From positions 102,501-155,099 of the forward strand of contig CACEQR010000002.1 of NCBI GenBank assembly GCA_902561765.1: 52,599 bases of DNA, in the 5' to 3' direction. The notes under the pieces were generated by a model. The model worked only from the letters and a program-made list of their open reading frames with translations, did not search any database and was not told the DNA's origin. The position numbers and the translations under genes were made by a program. Positions 37,800 to 46,617 of the stretch are shown piece after piece (position 1 is the first letter of the stretch; the number at the start of each line of letters is the position of its first letter). The DNA comes from an uncultured Pelagibacteraceae bacterium (lineage in GTDB: Bacteria > Pseudomonadota > Alphaproteobacteria > Pelagibacterales > Pelagibacteraceae).

Positions 37800-39021
37800 T
37801 AAAAAACTAGATTTATCTTTAGGAAGAACCTTTAATCTTTTAAAAAAACTTGGTAATCCCCAGGATAAATTAAAAAATATTGTAACAGTTGTAGGGACTA
37901 ACGCAAAAGCAAGTATGTGCTATAGTCTTAAGTCAATTCTTAACCAAGCTGGATACAAAACTAATCTTTACACTTCACCCCACTTGCTCTCTTACACAGA
38001 AAGATACGTTTTTAATGATATAGAAATCAATGAAGAAGATTTAATAGAATTATTGACAGATGTTGAAAAGACTTTAGGCGATGACAATGCAACACTATTT
38101 GAAATTTTAACTTGTGCCTTCATAAAATTTGCCGAAAATTTCAAAGATAATATTAATATTATAGAGGCTGGATTATTTCATCAATTTGATAGTACAAATG
38201 TGTTTAAGGATAATTTAATGACACTTATTGGTGTCATTCATAACGATCACTTCCAGTGGCTTGAAAATAAATCAATTGAGGGAGTAATTTATGAAAAAAC
38301 AGCTACACTTTTAAATTCAAATATATTTGTTAACAAACAAGTCAACGATGAAATAAGATATAAGATTGAAAGGTCATTAGAAAAAAATACTTCTAATAAA
38401 TATTTTTTTGGAAAAGATTTTAATATTACAAATTCTGAAAATGGTTTTATTCAATATCAAGATTATTTAGGTGAAATTGTATTACCTGAACCAAATATTC
38501 TTGGAAATCATCAACTTTATAATATAAGCACCACGATTGCTGCATCACGAAAAATATTTAATATAAAAGATAATGATATAATTAATGGTATTCAAAATAT
38601 TTCACTCAAAGGAAGATTGGAAGAAATCAAAAATGGTAAGTTAAAAACGATTGCAGGCAACAATAGATTAATTGTTGATGGTGGTCATAATATAAGTGCA
38701 AGTTTATCTATTGCTAATTGGATAAAAAACCAAAACCAAGAGGTAAATCTAATAGTTGGAATGATGAAAGATAAGGAACATATTGAATTTATTAAATCTT
38801 TTAGAAATATAGTTAATTCTATAACTTTAATCGATATTCCTAATCAGGATGGTGCAATATCAAAAGAAAATTTAGAAAGTAAGTTAAAAGAATTAAATTT
38901 AAACATTAAAAAATCACATAGCATTGAAAGTGCAATTAAATCATTATCTAAAAACGTAAATACAATAACTGTTTGTATAGGCTCGCTTTATCTTGCAGGA
39001 GAAATTTTAAAATTAAATTAG
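37756..39021 (+). CDS. folC: Dihydrofolate synthase / folylpolyglutamate synthase
   Basis: A 421-residue Mur-ligase-like enzyme that adds glutamate to folates. The ATP loop is GTNAKAS (47-53), where GTNGKGS is nearly universal: two Gly are Ala but the Lys is kept. TSPHLLSYTER and the later DGGHN (family DGAHN) are recognisable. The ATG at 37756 overlaps accD by 44 bp, and no better in-frame ATG follows before the conserved LGRTFNLL segment. The 3' end overlaps convergent trxA by 4 bp. Confidence 0.93.
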   Translation: MKIQRLISKLEKHHNKKLDLSLGRTFNLLKKLGNPQDKLKNIVTVVGTNAKASMCYSLKSILNQAGYKTNLYTSPHLLSYTERYVFNDIEINEEDLIELLTDVEKTLGDDNATLFEILTCAFIKFAENFKDNINIIEAGLFHQFDSTNVFKDNLMTLIGVIHNDHFQWLENKSIEGVIYEKTATLLNSNIFVNKQVNDEIRYKIERSLEKNTSNKYFFGKDFNITNSENGFIQYQDYLGEIVLPEPNILGNHQLYNISTTIAASRKIFNIKDNDIINGIQNISLKGRLEEIKNGKLKTIAGNNRLIVDGGHNISASLSIANWIKNQNQEVNLIVGMMKDKEHIEFIKSFRNIVNSITLIDIPNQDGAISKENLESKLKELNLNIKKSHSIESAIKSLSKNVNTITVCIGSLYLAGEILKLN

Positions 39022-39338
39022 ATATGTTCTTTAATAAAAGAAACAATATCACTTTTAGGTGTAGCGCCAACTTTAGTAGCTTTTAACTCTCCACCTGAAA
39101 ATAAAAGCATAGTAGGTATTCCTCTTATAGAAAATCGCGTCGGAACGTTAGGTTGAGAGTCTATGTCGTGCTTTGCAACCACAATTTCTTCTGCCATTTC
39201 ATCTGAAATTTCCTCTAAAATAGGCCCAACCATTTTACAAGGTCCACACCATTCTGCCCAAAAATCTACTAAAACTGGTTTATCACTTTTTAAGACTTTT
39301 TCGTCAAAGTTTTCATCAGTTACATTTATAGTTGCCAT
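39018..39338 (-). CDS. trxA: Thioredoxin
   Basis: A 106-residue cytosolic thiol-disulfide reductant. The active site is WCGPC (30-34) in FWAEWCGPCKMVGP, and the cis-Pro loop is IRGIPTMLLF. No signal peptide is present. It stands alone between folC and the exonuclease I gene. Many Alphaproteobacteria place trxA just after folC. Confidence 0.98.
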   Translation of the reverse strand: MATINVTDENFDEKVLKSDKPVLVDFWAEWCGPCKMVGPILEEISDEMAEEIVVAKHDIDSQPNVPTRFSIRGIPTMLLFSGGELKATKVGATPKSDIVSFIKEHI

Positions 39339-39405
39339 TATTCTGATATAAATTAATTTTATTTATATTCAATAGGTAAAATTGAGATTAATTTAGATTT
39401 ATACA

Positions 39406-40839
39406 TTAAACATTTTCATACTTTTTTTGAATTGACATTGCATAATTATTAAACTCATCCAAAAGAGCTAATTTCTCATTGTCATTTTCATTAGTATATT
39501 TTTCTCTTAGAGTATCAATTTCATTATATAAAGTTGGAATTGTCCACCATTTTTCTTTTTTTTCACTCAGTATTCTTTTTGCTATATCTCTTCTAATAGA
39601 CTTATACATAGAATCTGGAAGTATCTCTGGAGCTTCTTGAAAGATGATTTTTTTACCAAAACTAACCAATCTATCGTCGTCAAACTTATCTAATAAATTT
39701 AATTTCTCTTTCCATGGCGCATCATGCCAACTTGGAAACAAAGCGGTATCCTTATTTGATGTAAATTTTGTATAAATGCTCTCTTCTGCATATATATCTT
39801 CTTGTGATTTTGATTGCTCTTTTTCTTCTGCAACCTCACGAAGGGCAGTTAAAATATTTTGTGAAAACTGTTCATTGTTTTGAACAAATTCAGCTCTTTT
39901 TTTAATAACATTTTTATCCAATTTATTATATGGTTCGACATTCAAACCATATTTTGCATCAATTATTATTGGTGCTTTATTTGATCTAACTGTTCTTAAA
40001 AACTTTGGTGTTTTTTTCATCTCGGTTTTTAATTCATTTATAGATTTATTAATTAATGGTTGAATTTCTGTTCTAAGATCTATTGTGTAATACCATCCTT
40101 GATAAATAGGATGCATACAATGTTTTGCGTGCAACGGTACAACCAGATGAAGTCTGGACTTTCCGTAATAATATTCATTTAAAGTAACAATATCTCCTTT
40201 TTTCATAATGGTTTCGGTATGAGATTTATTTGAAGTATTTAAAAAAGATTCCCAAGTGTGTTCTTGTTTTTCTTTAACAATTTTCAAAACTTTTGCAGTA
40301 AGTTCTGCATCTGCTAAGGCTGAGTGTGCATCACTTGCATCTATACCTTGCATTTGAGCAAGAGATGCTAATTTAAACACAGGATTATTTTTTTCATTAA
40401 TTTCAGTCTCTAAAACTGTTGGATCTACTGCATACGCAGCTCTTGCAATATTAATTCCATCATGTCTTGTATTGGGAGCGGAATTTGTCAAATAAGGATA
40501 CCTAATGCTTTTGAAAAATTCTTTTCTTATCATCTCCTCATCAAAATTTAGCGAACTCCATCCCAAGAAAATAGCAGGGCTCCATTTCTTAAAGATTTTT
40601 TCTACCTGTCCAAGCATTTGGTAATGGCTTAGATTTGTTTGAGTAAGTTGTTTAATTGATGTCTTGTTGACTATCAAGGCTGCTGCTTGAAAAATCTCAG
40701 TTTCATGAAGTCTGCATCGAAGATTAAATCTATCTTTTTCTTTAAAGTTCTCGTCAAATAGTATTCCCCCAATCTCTATGATGCTACCAAAGTCAGTGCT
40801 GGCGCTCGATGATTCTATGTCCCAAATTGCTAAATTCAT
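39406..40839 (-). CDS. sbcB: Exodeoxyribonuclease I
   Basis: A 477-residue DEDDh 3'-5' single-strand DNA exonuclease. Exo I reads WDIESSS (D7, E9), Exo II includes GWSSLNFDEEMIRKEFF, and Exo III is DAHSALADAELTA. The SH3-like and C-terminal parts of the family follow (LYNEIDTLREKY near the end). ExoI trims single-strand DNA in mismatch repair and recombination. It opens a local group of DNA-end enzymes with the nuclease and rmuC genes to the right. Confidence 0.9.
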   Translation of the reverse strand: MNLAIWDIESSSASTDFGSIIEIGGILFDENFKEKDRFNLRCRLHETEIFQAAALIVNKTSIKQLTQTNLSHYQMLGQVEKIFKKWSPAIFLGWSSLNFDEEMIRKEFFKSIRYPYLTNSAPNTRHDGINIARAAYAVDPTVLETEINEKNNPVFKLASLAQMQGIDASDAHSALADAELTAKVLKIVKEKQEHTWESFLNTSNKSHTETIMKKGDIVTLNEYYYGKSRLHLVVPLHAKHCMHPIYQGWYYTIDLRTEIQPLINKSINELKTEMKKTPKFLRTVRSNKAPIIIDAKYGLNVEPYNKLDKNVIKKRAEFVQNNEQFSQNILTALREVAEEKEQSKSQEDIYAEESIYTKFTSNKDTALFPSWHDAPWKEKLNLLDKFDDDRLVSFGKKIIFQEAPEILPDSMYKSIRRDIAKRILSEKKEKWWTIPTLYNEIDTLREKYTNENDNEKLALLDEFNNYAMSIQKKYENV

Positions 40840-40963
40840 GTTATTAACCTCAAATTAGCTAAGTTTTGATGGGTTTTTGGAAAGTTTTTTAAGACTAAAC
40901 CTTTGCATCTAAACAAGTAGCTTCTAGTTAGTTTCTTCTGTTCTATGTATTGGCTGGTTAAAG

Positions 40964-41650
40964 TCAAGCTATATTATTCATCTCGTAAAATTTTTTAACT
41001 CTTCCCATAAATAAATTTTGATACATCTCTAATTCTGCACCTTCAATTTTAAATTCTTGAAATAGAATATCTTTTGTACAGAGTAAGATTATCCCTGCTT
41101 TCATTTTTGTTCCATGTACGACATCGTGAGCCAAAGTATATGCTCCAAGTTGCAAGAAATAATCTTGAATATAATCTGTTTTTTTAGGTTTATTGCTCTG
41201 CTTAAAATCTATTATGACATCTCTGCCCTGATAAACTCCGATTAAATCTGCAGTTCCAGCATATTGCTCTGGATAATAAATAGTTTCTTCCATCCCATAA
41301 ATTTCATCTAATTTATTATTTACCCCCTTTTCAATTATTTCTTTGGCCATATTTTTGTATTGTTCATTACTTTCAAAAAAGCTTTCGTTAATTCTTCCTC
41401 TTAAATAATCTTCAATATAAGAGTGCATTGACGTTCCTCTTGAAGAGGCTTCAGTCTTAATTCTATTTGCTTCCTTAAAACCTACCCGCTCCTGCCAATT
41501 TTTGATAGCTGCCTTTTCCTCCTCGGATTTAGTAGCACTTAAAATTGTAGTAACACTTGGTAGTTTTTCCTCACCTAAGGAATATTTTCTATATCCATCC
41601 TCAATTGACCTTGTAGATTTTGGATAAATAAATTTATTACTCCATTTCAT
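40964..41650 (-). CDS. PD-(D/E)XK exonuclease, MGME1-like
   Basis: A 228-residue nuclease of the restriction-like fold. The conserved helix is RGTSMHSYIEDYL. The catalytic core is GTADLIG (D135), then DVIIDFK (D148, K150) followed by SNKPKK, and QLGAYTLA forms the QxxxY motif. This is the layout of mitochondrial MGME1 and of Cas4/AddB-like exonucleases; phages of marine bacteria also carry similar genes. It lies 11 bp from rmuC and 124 bp from sbcB. Function in repair or DNA-end trimming is inferred. Confidence 0.82.
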   Translation of the reverse strand: MKWSNKFIYPKSTRSIEDGYRKYSLGEEKLPSVTTILSATKSEEEKAAIKNWQERVGFKEANRIKTEASSRGTSMHSYIEDYLRGRINESFFESNEQYKNMAKEIIEKGVNNKLDEIYGMEETIYYPEQYAGTADLIGVYQGRDVIIDFKQSNKPKKTDYIQDYFLQLGAYTLAHDVVHGTKMKAGIILLCTKDILFQEFKIEGAELEMYQNLFMGRVKKFYEMNNIA

Positions 41651-41661
41651 TCATTTAGGCT

Positions 41662-42762
41662 TTAAGAAACTTTTCGTTTTTCATCCTGACCGTAACCAGA
41701 AATTGGGGATGGAGAACTTGGATCTGGATCATCGTCATCATTAGGATTTTTTATTGAGTCAATACTTCTATTTATTGCTCTAGCATCTTTGCCAAAACTA
41801 TCAACGACCGACATTGCTTCTTCTAATTTTTTTCTTAAAACTAAAACATTATTAAAATGCATATTAAATCTGGTGCTTATTTTTTTTAAATGATCATAAA
41901 TTTCAGATGCATGCTTTTTAATTCGTAAGCTCTGAAATCCCATATGAAGTGATTGTAAGTAACCAGATAAATTGTTAGGGCCCATGATAGTTACTTTATA
42001 TTTCTTCATTAATTCTTGAGTTAATAATTCTTTTGTAGTTGGATCTTGATAATTAGCTAATTCTAAAAATAAACTTTCAGTTGGCGCATAAACAATCGCA
42101 AAATCTGTCGTTTTTGGTGGGACGATATATTTTTCGTTCACGCTTTTAGCTTTTTCTTTAAATGCTCTAGCAAGTTTAGTTCTTGCATCAGTCATAGCTT
42201 TTTTGTCATCTTCCTGATGAGCATCTTGGATGGCCTTAAATCTTTCAACTGGAAAGTGGCTATCAACTGGAACCAAAATCCCATCTTGAAGTTTAATTGC
42301 AAATTCAACATTTTCACCGGTATCTTCTTTCATTTTCACATTTGATGAATATTGAGATGCTGGCAACAAATCCTTAATCAGTGAGCCCAAACTAAACTCA
42401 GCTAAGGTTCCATACTTTTTAACACCTGCCAATATTTGATTAATCCCCTTCTGACTTTCATTCAAATTTTCAACTTGAGCATTAAAGGAAGCTACTTTTT
42501 GATCTACTTGAGTTAAAGCATTTGTCATATCTTTTGTTACACCTGATGAAAGATTATTAAAAGAAGTAGCCATTGAGCTCATAGTGCTATTTATTGTTGT
42601 ATTTAAAGACTCTTTTAAATTTATAATTTCTTGATTTAGTCTTTGAATCTCCTGATTTTCCTTCTCATTATGAGACTCATCCTTTGATTTAAAATTCAAA
42701 TATATAATTAATACTGAACTAATAAGTGAGAGTGAAAGTAAAATAAGAATTATAGTATTCAT
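41662..42762 (-). CDS. rmuC: DNA recombination protein RmuC
   Basis: A 366-residue protein with an N-terminal membrane segment (3-22), a coiled-coil stretch (about 30-110), and the RmuC nuclease-like domain with AEFSLGSLIKDLLP, LVPVDSHFPVERF, YAPTESLFLEL and MGPNNLSGYLQSL. RmuC limits sequence inversions and is thought to cut DNA at aberrant structures. It precedes the MGME1-like nuclease in the same transcript. The C-terminal end is Asp/Pro-rich. Confidence 0.95.
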   Translation of the reverse strand: MNTIILILLSLSLISSVLIIYLNFKSKDESHNEKENQEIQRLNQEIINLKESLNTTINSTMSSMATSFNNLSSGVTKDMTNALTQVDQKVASFNAQVENLNESQKGINQILAGVKKYGTLAEFSLGSLIKDLLPASQYSSNVKMKEDTGENVEFAIKLQDGILVPVDSHFPVERFKAIQDAHQEDDKKAMTDARTKLARAFKEKAKSVNEKYIVPPKTTDFAIVYAPTESLFLELANYQDPTTKELLTQELMKKYKVTIMGPNNLSGYLQSLHMGFQSLRIKKHASEIYDHLKKISTRFNMHFNNVLVLRKKLEEAMSVVDSFGKDARAINRSIDSIKNPNDDDDPDPSSPSPISGYGQDEKRKVS

Positions 42763-42806
42763 GATTCGTAGGATATACGTGAAATTTTAAAATTCAATTA
42801 GAAAAG

Positions 42807-43484
42807 CTAAGAACTAAGTAAATTTAAAATTTTCTTTAAACCAATTTCGTTACTTGATTTTTTATTCGACATTAAGATTGCTGTACTTTTAAGAATATTT
42901 CCGTCCTTTAAAATTCTTAAATTGTTAGCTTTTAAAGTCTCTCCTGTACTTGTTATATCTGTTAAAATCTCAGATGAACCAGTAAATGGATATACCTCAG
43001 TTGCTCCAAGAGAAGGCACTAATTTAAATTGAGTTACTCCTTTTGAAAATAAAAATTCTTTGGTCAAATTTGGATATTTTGTTGCAACTCTTAATCTACT
43101 TTTCTTATTATCTTTAAAATCAAAAGATATTTCCTCTAAATCAGCAAGTGTTTGGACATCTATCCACTCGTCAGGAACAGCTACAACTAAAGTTGCATTT
43201 CCGTAATCGAGTTTTTTATTAATAATAACTTTATTTTGAATATTTAATTCAGACTCTCTTAATAAATCATAACCTGAAAAACCTATATCTAAAGAACCAT
43301 CCCCTAATCTTTCTATAATTTCTCTTGCATGCAGAAATACTATTTTAATTTTTTTATTTCCTTTTATATATCCAAAAAGGTCTCTTTCTCCTCTTTCTGA
43401 TAAAATTTTAAGATTTTTATTTTTAAAAATACTTAAAGTATCTTTTCTAAGTCTACCTTTGCTAGGAATGCCAATTTTAATCAT
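42807..43484 (-). CDS. hisG: ATP phosphoribosyltransferase, short form
   Basis: A 225-residue first enzyme of histidine synthesis. The short form lacks the C-terminal regulatory domain and needs HisZ, which is encoded just upstream. Recognisable are GIPSKGRL, the GFSGYDLL segment, VATKYPNLT and the phosphoribosyl-binding EVYPFTGSSEILTDITSTGETL, given here in part. It overlaps hisZ by 8 bp, matching their need for a fixed ratio. Confidence 0.95.
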   Translation of the reverse strand: MIKIGIPSKGRLRKDTLSIFKNKNLKILSERGERDLFGYIKGNKKIKIVFLHAREIIERLGDGSLDIGFSGYDLLRESELNIQNKVIINKKLDYGNATLVVAVPDEWIDVQTLADLEEISFDFKDNKKSRLRVATKYPNLTKEFLFSKGVTQFKLVPSLGATEVYPFTGSSEILTDITSTGETLKANNLRILKDGNILKSTAILMSNKKSSNEIGLKKILNLLSS

Positions 43485-44526
43485 TTAAGTTTATTGCACC
43501 TCCTACAGCTGGGACCTTTATTTTAGATCCTAAATCACTAATAAGATTGTCATAACGGCCACCATTAACCTCAATTTTTCTTGATTTTACCTTTGTTTGA
43601 ATTTTAAAAACCATACCTGTGTAATATTCTAAATGTCTGCCGAATGAAGATGAAAAATTTACATTTAACTTTGAAACTTTATCTGTAGTTATTGGAAAAT
43701 AATTCTTTCCAACACTAAGATTGATTTTATTTTGTTTAAAAAAAATATTTAGAGTAGCTGCTGCTTTGCTCATAGGACAACTAATTTTTAAATAATCTCT
43801 AATAATTTTTACAACATTTTGGCCTTTTATTTGTCTTCTAGGATCTCTAATTTTATTATCAAACCTCATCAAAATTTCTCTCAAAGTACGTCCTGCAATA
43901 TTTCTATCTTGATTTTGTTTAAACATTTTCAGATATCTTTTTTTATCAAATTCAACGATTGTTTCGTCTACATCTGAGTTAATCTCTAAACGTTTCAATA
44001 ATTCATTAAAATAACTTTCTCTCCAAAAATGTCTTTGTAATCGAAGTTTCCATCTTTTTGGAATATCTAATTTATTTATCAATAGATGAAAAATTTCGAC
44101 GTTACCGATTGTTATACTTCCAGTTTTGTATCTAAATTTATTTATAACTTTAATACTTGTATTTATGATCTGCTTATCATCTCTTTTCTCATCTTTTGAT
44201 CCTAAAATCTCGAAACCTATTTGATCTCTAATAATTTTATCGGTTTTTTTCTGAACTTTTCTGAATGCTTGCCCGCTGTAAAAAACTTTTGAAGATAGTT
44301 TTTTTTTTTGATTAAGATATTTAATACAAGAAGCAACGGTTAAATCCGGTCTTAAACAAATTTCTTTTCCATTCTGATCAACAAATGAAAAAATTAAACT
44401 CCTAAATGACTCACCAGATCTCTCAAGAATTAAATTGGTAGGTATTACTGTATCTAAATCGATGTAATCAAATCCACTTGATTTTAAAGATTTAAGAATA
44501 TTCTCAGATAAGTTTTTTGACTTCAT
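43477..44526 (-). CDS. hisZ: ATP phosphoribosyltransferase regulatory subunit HisZ
   Basis: A 349-residue paralogue of the histidyl-tRNA synthetase catalytic core that does not charge tRNA. It keeps the class II fold with LRPDLTVASC and FYSGQAFRK but has a degenerate motif 3 region. HisZ binds short HisG and gives it activity and histidine feedback. It overlaps hisS by 23 bp upstream and hisG downstream, so synthetase, paralogue and enzyme are co-translated. Confidence 0.92.
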   Translation of the reverse strand: MKSKNLSENILKSLKSSGFDYIDLDTVIPTNLILERSGESFRSLIFSFVDQNGKEICLRPDLTVASCIKYLNQKKKLSSKVFYSGQAFRKVQKKTDKIIRDQIGFEILGSKDEKRDDKQIINTSIKVINKFRYKTGSITIGNVEIFHLLINKLDIPKRWKLRLQRHFWRESYFNELLKRLEINSDVDETIVEFDKKRYLKMFKQNQDRNIAGRTLREILMRFDNKIRDPRRQIKGQNVVKIIRDYLKISCPMSKAAATLNIFFKQNKINLSVGKNYFPITTDKVSKLNVNFSSSFGRHLEYYTGMVFKIQTKVKSRKIEVNGGRYDNLISDLGSKIKVPAVGGAINLND

Positions 44527-45898
44527 TAATTAAATCTTTCTTTGAAAAAGTTTTATTATTCTCTCCCTTAACACCTTTTAAATTTTTAATTGTCACCGTA
44601 TTATCTTTAAACTCATTTTCTCCACAGATAATGGCAACCGGTAATTGGCGTTTATTTGCAAAGGTAAGCTGTTTACCGAGATTTTTTTTAGAATCTAAAA
44701 ATATTTCAGCATTAATATTGTTTTGTCTTAAGAGATCTAAAATTTCGTAGTAATTTTTTAAATATTTTTGGTCCATTACACATACCAAAACTGGTTTTTG
44801 TTCATCTAATTGAATTTGATCTAATTGCATTAATGCAAATAAAAGTCTGTCTACGCCAAAACTTATGCCTGTCCCTGGAATATCTACGCCTTTAAATCTA
44901 GATATAAGCTTTGCATAAGCTCCTCCTGAGCAGATACTACCGATATCTACTTCTTTGCCTTTGTTATTTGTAACTTTAAAATTTAAATTTGTTTCTACAA
45001 TAAAATCTGAATAATAAGCTAAACCTCTCACAATTGTGAAATTGGTTTTTACTTGATCTAAACTTGATCCATACCCAAGAACCACAAAAAATTCTTCCAA
45101 TTCTTTTATTCCCTCTTGAGACAATGGATTTTTTAAGCTTTGTTTCAATTCTTTTAAATCCTTTATTTTTAGATATTTTAATATTTGGTCAACCTGCTCA
45201 TCATTTAAATCTGCACCTTTTGTGATAGCTCCACTAGTATCTTTTCTTTCTTTTCTTAAGAGATCTTCTACACCTTTTAACCCAAAACCAGGTTTATCAA
45301 GTTTATCAATTGCTCTAATAACTTTTAATTGCTTTTCTTTGGATATTTTCAAATCATCTAACAATCCCTGAACTATTTTTCTATTACTTACATTGATTGT
45401 AAATTGATCTTTCTTTAGTCCACATTCAAGTAATGCTGCTGATATTAAATTACAAAGCTCAGCATTAGCCTGTGAGGAATTAACATTTCCAACAATATCA
45501 AAATCTGCTTGTAGAAATTCTCTATATCTTCCATTGCCTGCCTTTTCATTACGGAAAACATTTTGGATGGCATACCTTTTGTAAATTGAAGGTAAATCTT
45601 GATTATTTTGAGCAACAAATCTTGCTAAGGGGCTAGATAGATCATATCGAAGAGTAATATTTTTATCTCCATCTTTAAACGAGAATACATCAGACATAGG
45701 ATTAGATTCATCCTCTGCCAAAAATGATCCAATATTTTCACTGATCTCAAATGATGGGGTCTCAAGAGGCTCAGCACCAAACTTAATAAAAACATTCTCA
45801 ATTGCTGATAAAAGCTTTTTTTTGAGAAGGAGTTTTTTATCCCAACGATCTTCAAACCCTGAGGGTAACCCAGGTATTAATTTATTTTCTTTCTTCAT
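44504..45898 (-). CDS. hisS: Histidyl-tRNA synthetase
   Basis: A 464-residue class IIa synthetase. Motif 2 includes FRNEKAGNGRYREFLQADFDI, in part, and the His-A loop and motif 3 appear as RGLAYYSDFIVE and GTGISFGVDRLL. A C-terminal anticodon-binding domain follows from about residue 365. The start codon is only 4 nt from the 3' end of a tRNA-His gene, leaving no room for a Shine-Dalgarno site outside the tRNA. That tRNA has A73, the type recognised by the divergent alphaproteobacterial HisRS group. Confidence 0.97.
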   Translation of the reverse strand: MKKENKLIPGLPSGFEDRWDKKLLLKKKLLSAIENVFIKFGAEPLETPSFEISENIGSFLAEDESNPMSDVFSFKDGDKNITLRYDLSSPLARFVAQNNQDLPSIYKRYAIQNVFRNEKAGNGRYREFLQADFDIVGNVNSSQANAELCNLISAALLECGLKKDQFTINVSNRKIVQGLLDDLKISKEKQLKVIRAIDKLDKPGFGLKGVEDLLRKERKDTSGAITKGADLNDEQVDQILKYLKIKDLKELKQSLKNPLSQEGIKELEEFFVVLGYGSSLDQVKTNFTIVRGLAYYSDFIVETNLNFKVTNNKGKEVDIGSICSGGAYAKLISRFKGVDIPGTGISFGVDRLLFALMQLDQIQLDEQKPVLVCVMDQKYLKNYYEILDLLRQNNINAEIFLDSKKNLGKQLTFANKRQLPVAIICGENEFKDNTVTIKNLKGVKGENNKTFSKKDLINEVKKLI

Positions 45899-45902
45899 TT
45901 TT

Positions 45903-45977
45903 TGGTACCCTGGCTTGGGATCGAACCAAAAATTTCAGTTCCACAAACTGACGTGATAACCATTTCACCACCAGGGC
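45903..45977 (-). tRNA. tRNA-His (anticodon GTG), A73 type
   Basis: A 75-nt cloverleaf with encoded CCA. The acceptor GCCCTGG pairs with CCAGGGT, starting with a G1-U72 wobble. The anticodon loop TTGTGGA gives GTG. The discriminator is A73, and no G-1:C73 pair is encoded, unlike in most bacteria. This is the variant known from a group of Alphaproteobacteria with a matching HisRS. It lies immediately upstream of hisS and must be cut from the hisS mRNA. Confidence 0.95.
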
Positions 45978-46206
45978 TTATTGTTGTTTTATACTAATTA
46001 GAGTTAAATTTAAATTTATAAATAGTTAAATAGCTAGCTGCAAGCCAGCATGAAAATGATGTCTTTTATGATTTACAGTTATATAACTTTTTTTAATCAT
46101 GGAATTTAATTAGCATTTTAAACTTAAAATGCAAGTATGTATTGTATAGGAATATTAGTAGGTTTGCCTACCATATTCCTATACAAAATTTTAAATGAAA
46201 TAAATT
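45978..46206. other. Gap between cspA and tRNA-His; no gene found
   Basis: These 229 bp hold no convincing reading frame. They should contain the promoter of the tRNA-His-hisS-hisZ-hisG unit; TATAAA on the minus strand at 45993-45988 is a possible -10 box, with no good -35. The right part carries the strong hairpin listed separately. A small RNA cannot be excluded. Confidence 0.5.
46142..46186. terminator. Strong hairpin downstream of cspA
   Basis: A perfect 14-bp stem, TTGTATAGGAATAT (46142-46155) with ATATTCCTATACAA (46173-46186), is capped by GTAGG/CCTAC around a TTTG loop. It is the longest perfect inverted repeat I found. It lies 20 bp after the cspA stop and probably ends or protects the cspA transcript. 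No clear U-run follows on either strand, so a stability or processing role is as likely as termination. Confidence 0.6.
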
Positions 46207-46419
46207 TTAAGATGTTTTCTTTAAATTTACAGCGCTAGGACCTTTATCTCCATCCTGAATTTCAAATTCTACAGCGTCGTTCTCATTCAAAAAACGAAGT
46301 CCTGCTTCACGAACTGCGCTTGCATGAACGAAACAATCTTTTTCTCCGTCTTCTCTTTCTATAAAACCGTAGCCCTTCTTACCGTTGAACCACTTTACTT
46401 TACCTTTTAATGTACTCAT
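46207..46419 (-). CDS. Cold-shock domain protein
   Basis: A 70-residue single-domain RNA/DNA chaperone of the CspA family. RNP1 is KGYGFIE and RNP2 is CFVHAS, after the start [12 protein letters not shown]. It melts RNA structure and can be strongly expressed even without cold. It lies between tRNA-Phe and the long hairpin, probably as a single-gene transcript with a leader of up to about 110 nt. Confidence 0.97.
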   Translation of the reverse strand: MSTLKGKVKWFNGKKGYGFIEREDGEKDCFVHASAVREAGLRFLNENDAVEFEIQDGDKGPSAVNLKKTS

Positions 46420-46536
46420 ACTTTTTGTTTACTCTTTCTTTATTGTATTAAACTTAGCTAAACTTCAGCTAGCGGGATAGTTATTAGATTTTAAATTTGA
46501 ATGCAAGCTTTAATCAAGCGCACTATTAACAGTTTG

Positions 46537-46612
46537 TGGTGGCTTCGGCGGGACTCGAACCAGCGACACAAGCCTTTTCAGGGCTCTGCTCTACCAACTG
46601 AGCTACGAAGCC
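46537..46612 (-). tRNA. tRNA-Phe (anticodon GAA)
   Basis: A 76-nt cloverleaf with encoded CCA. The acceptor GGCTTCG pairs with CGAAGCC. The D arm is normal (GCTCAGTTGGTAGAGC), the anticodon loop CTGAAAA gives GAA, and the T loop is TTCGAGT. It lies 5 bp downstream of infA and upstream of cspA on the same strand. Confidence 0.98.
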
Positions 46613-46617
46613 ATATT

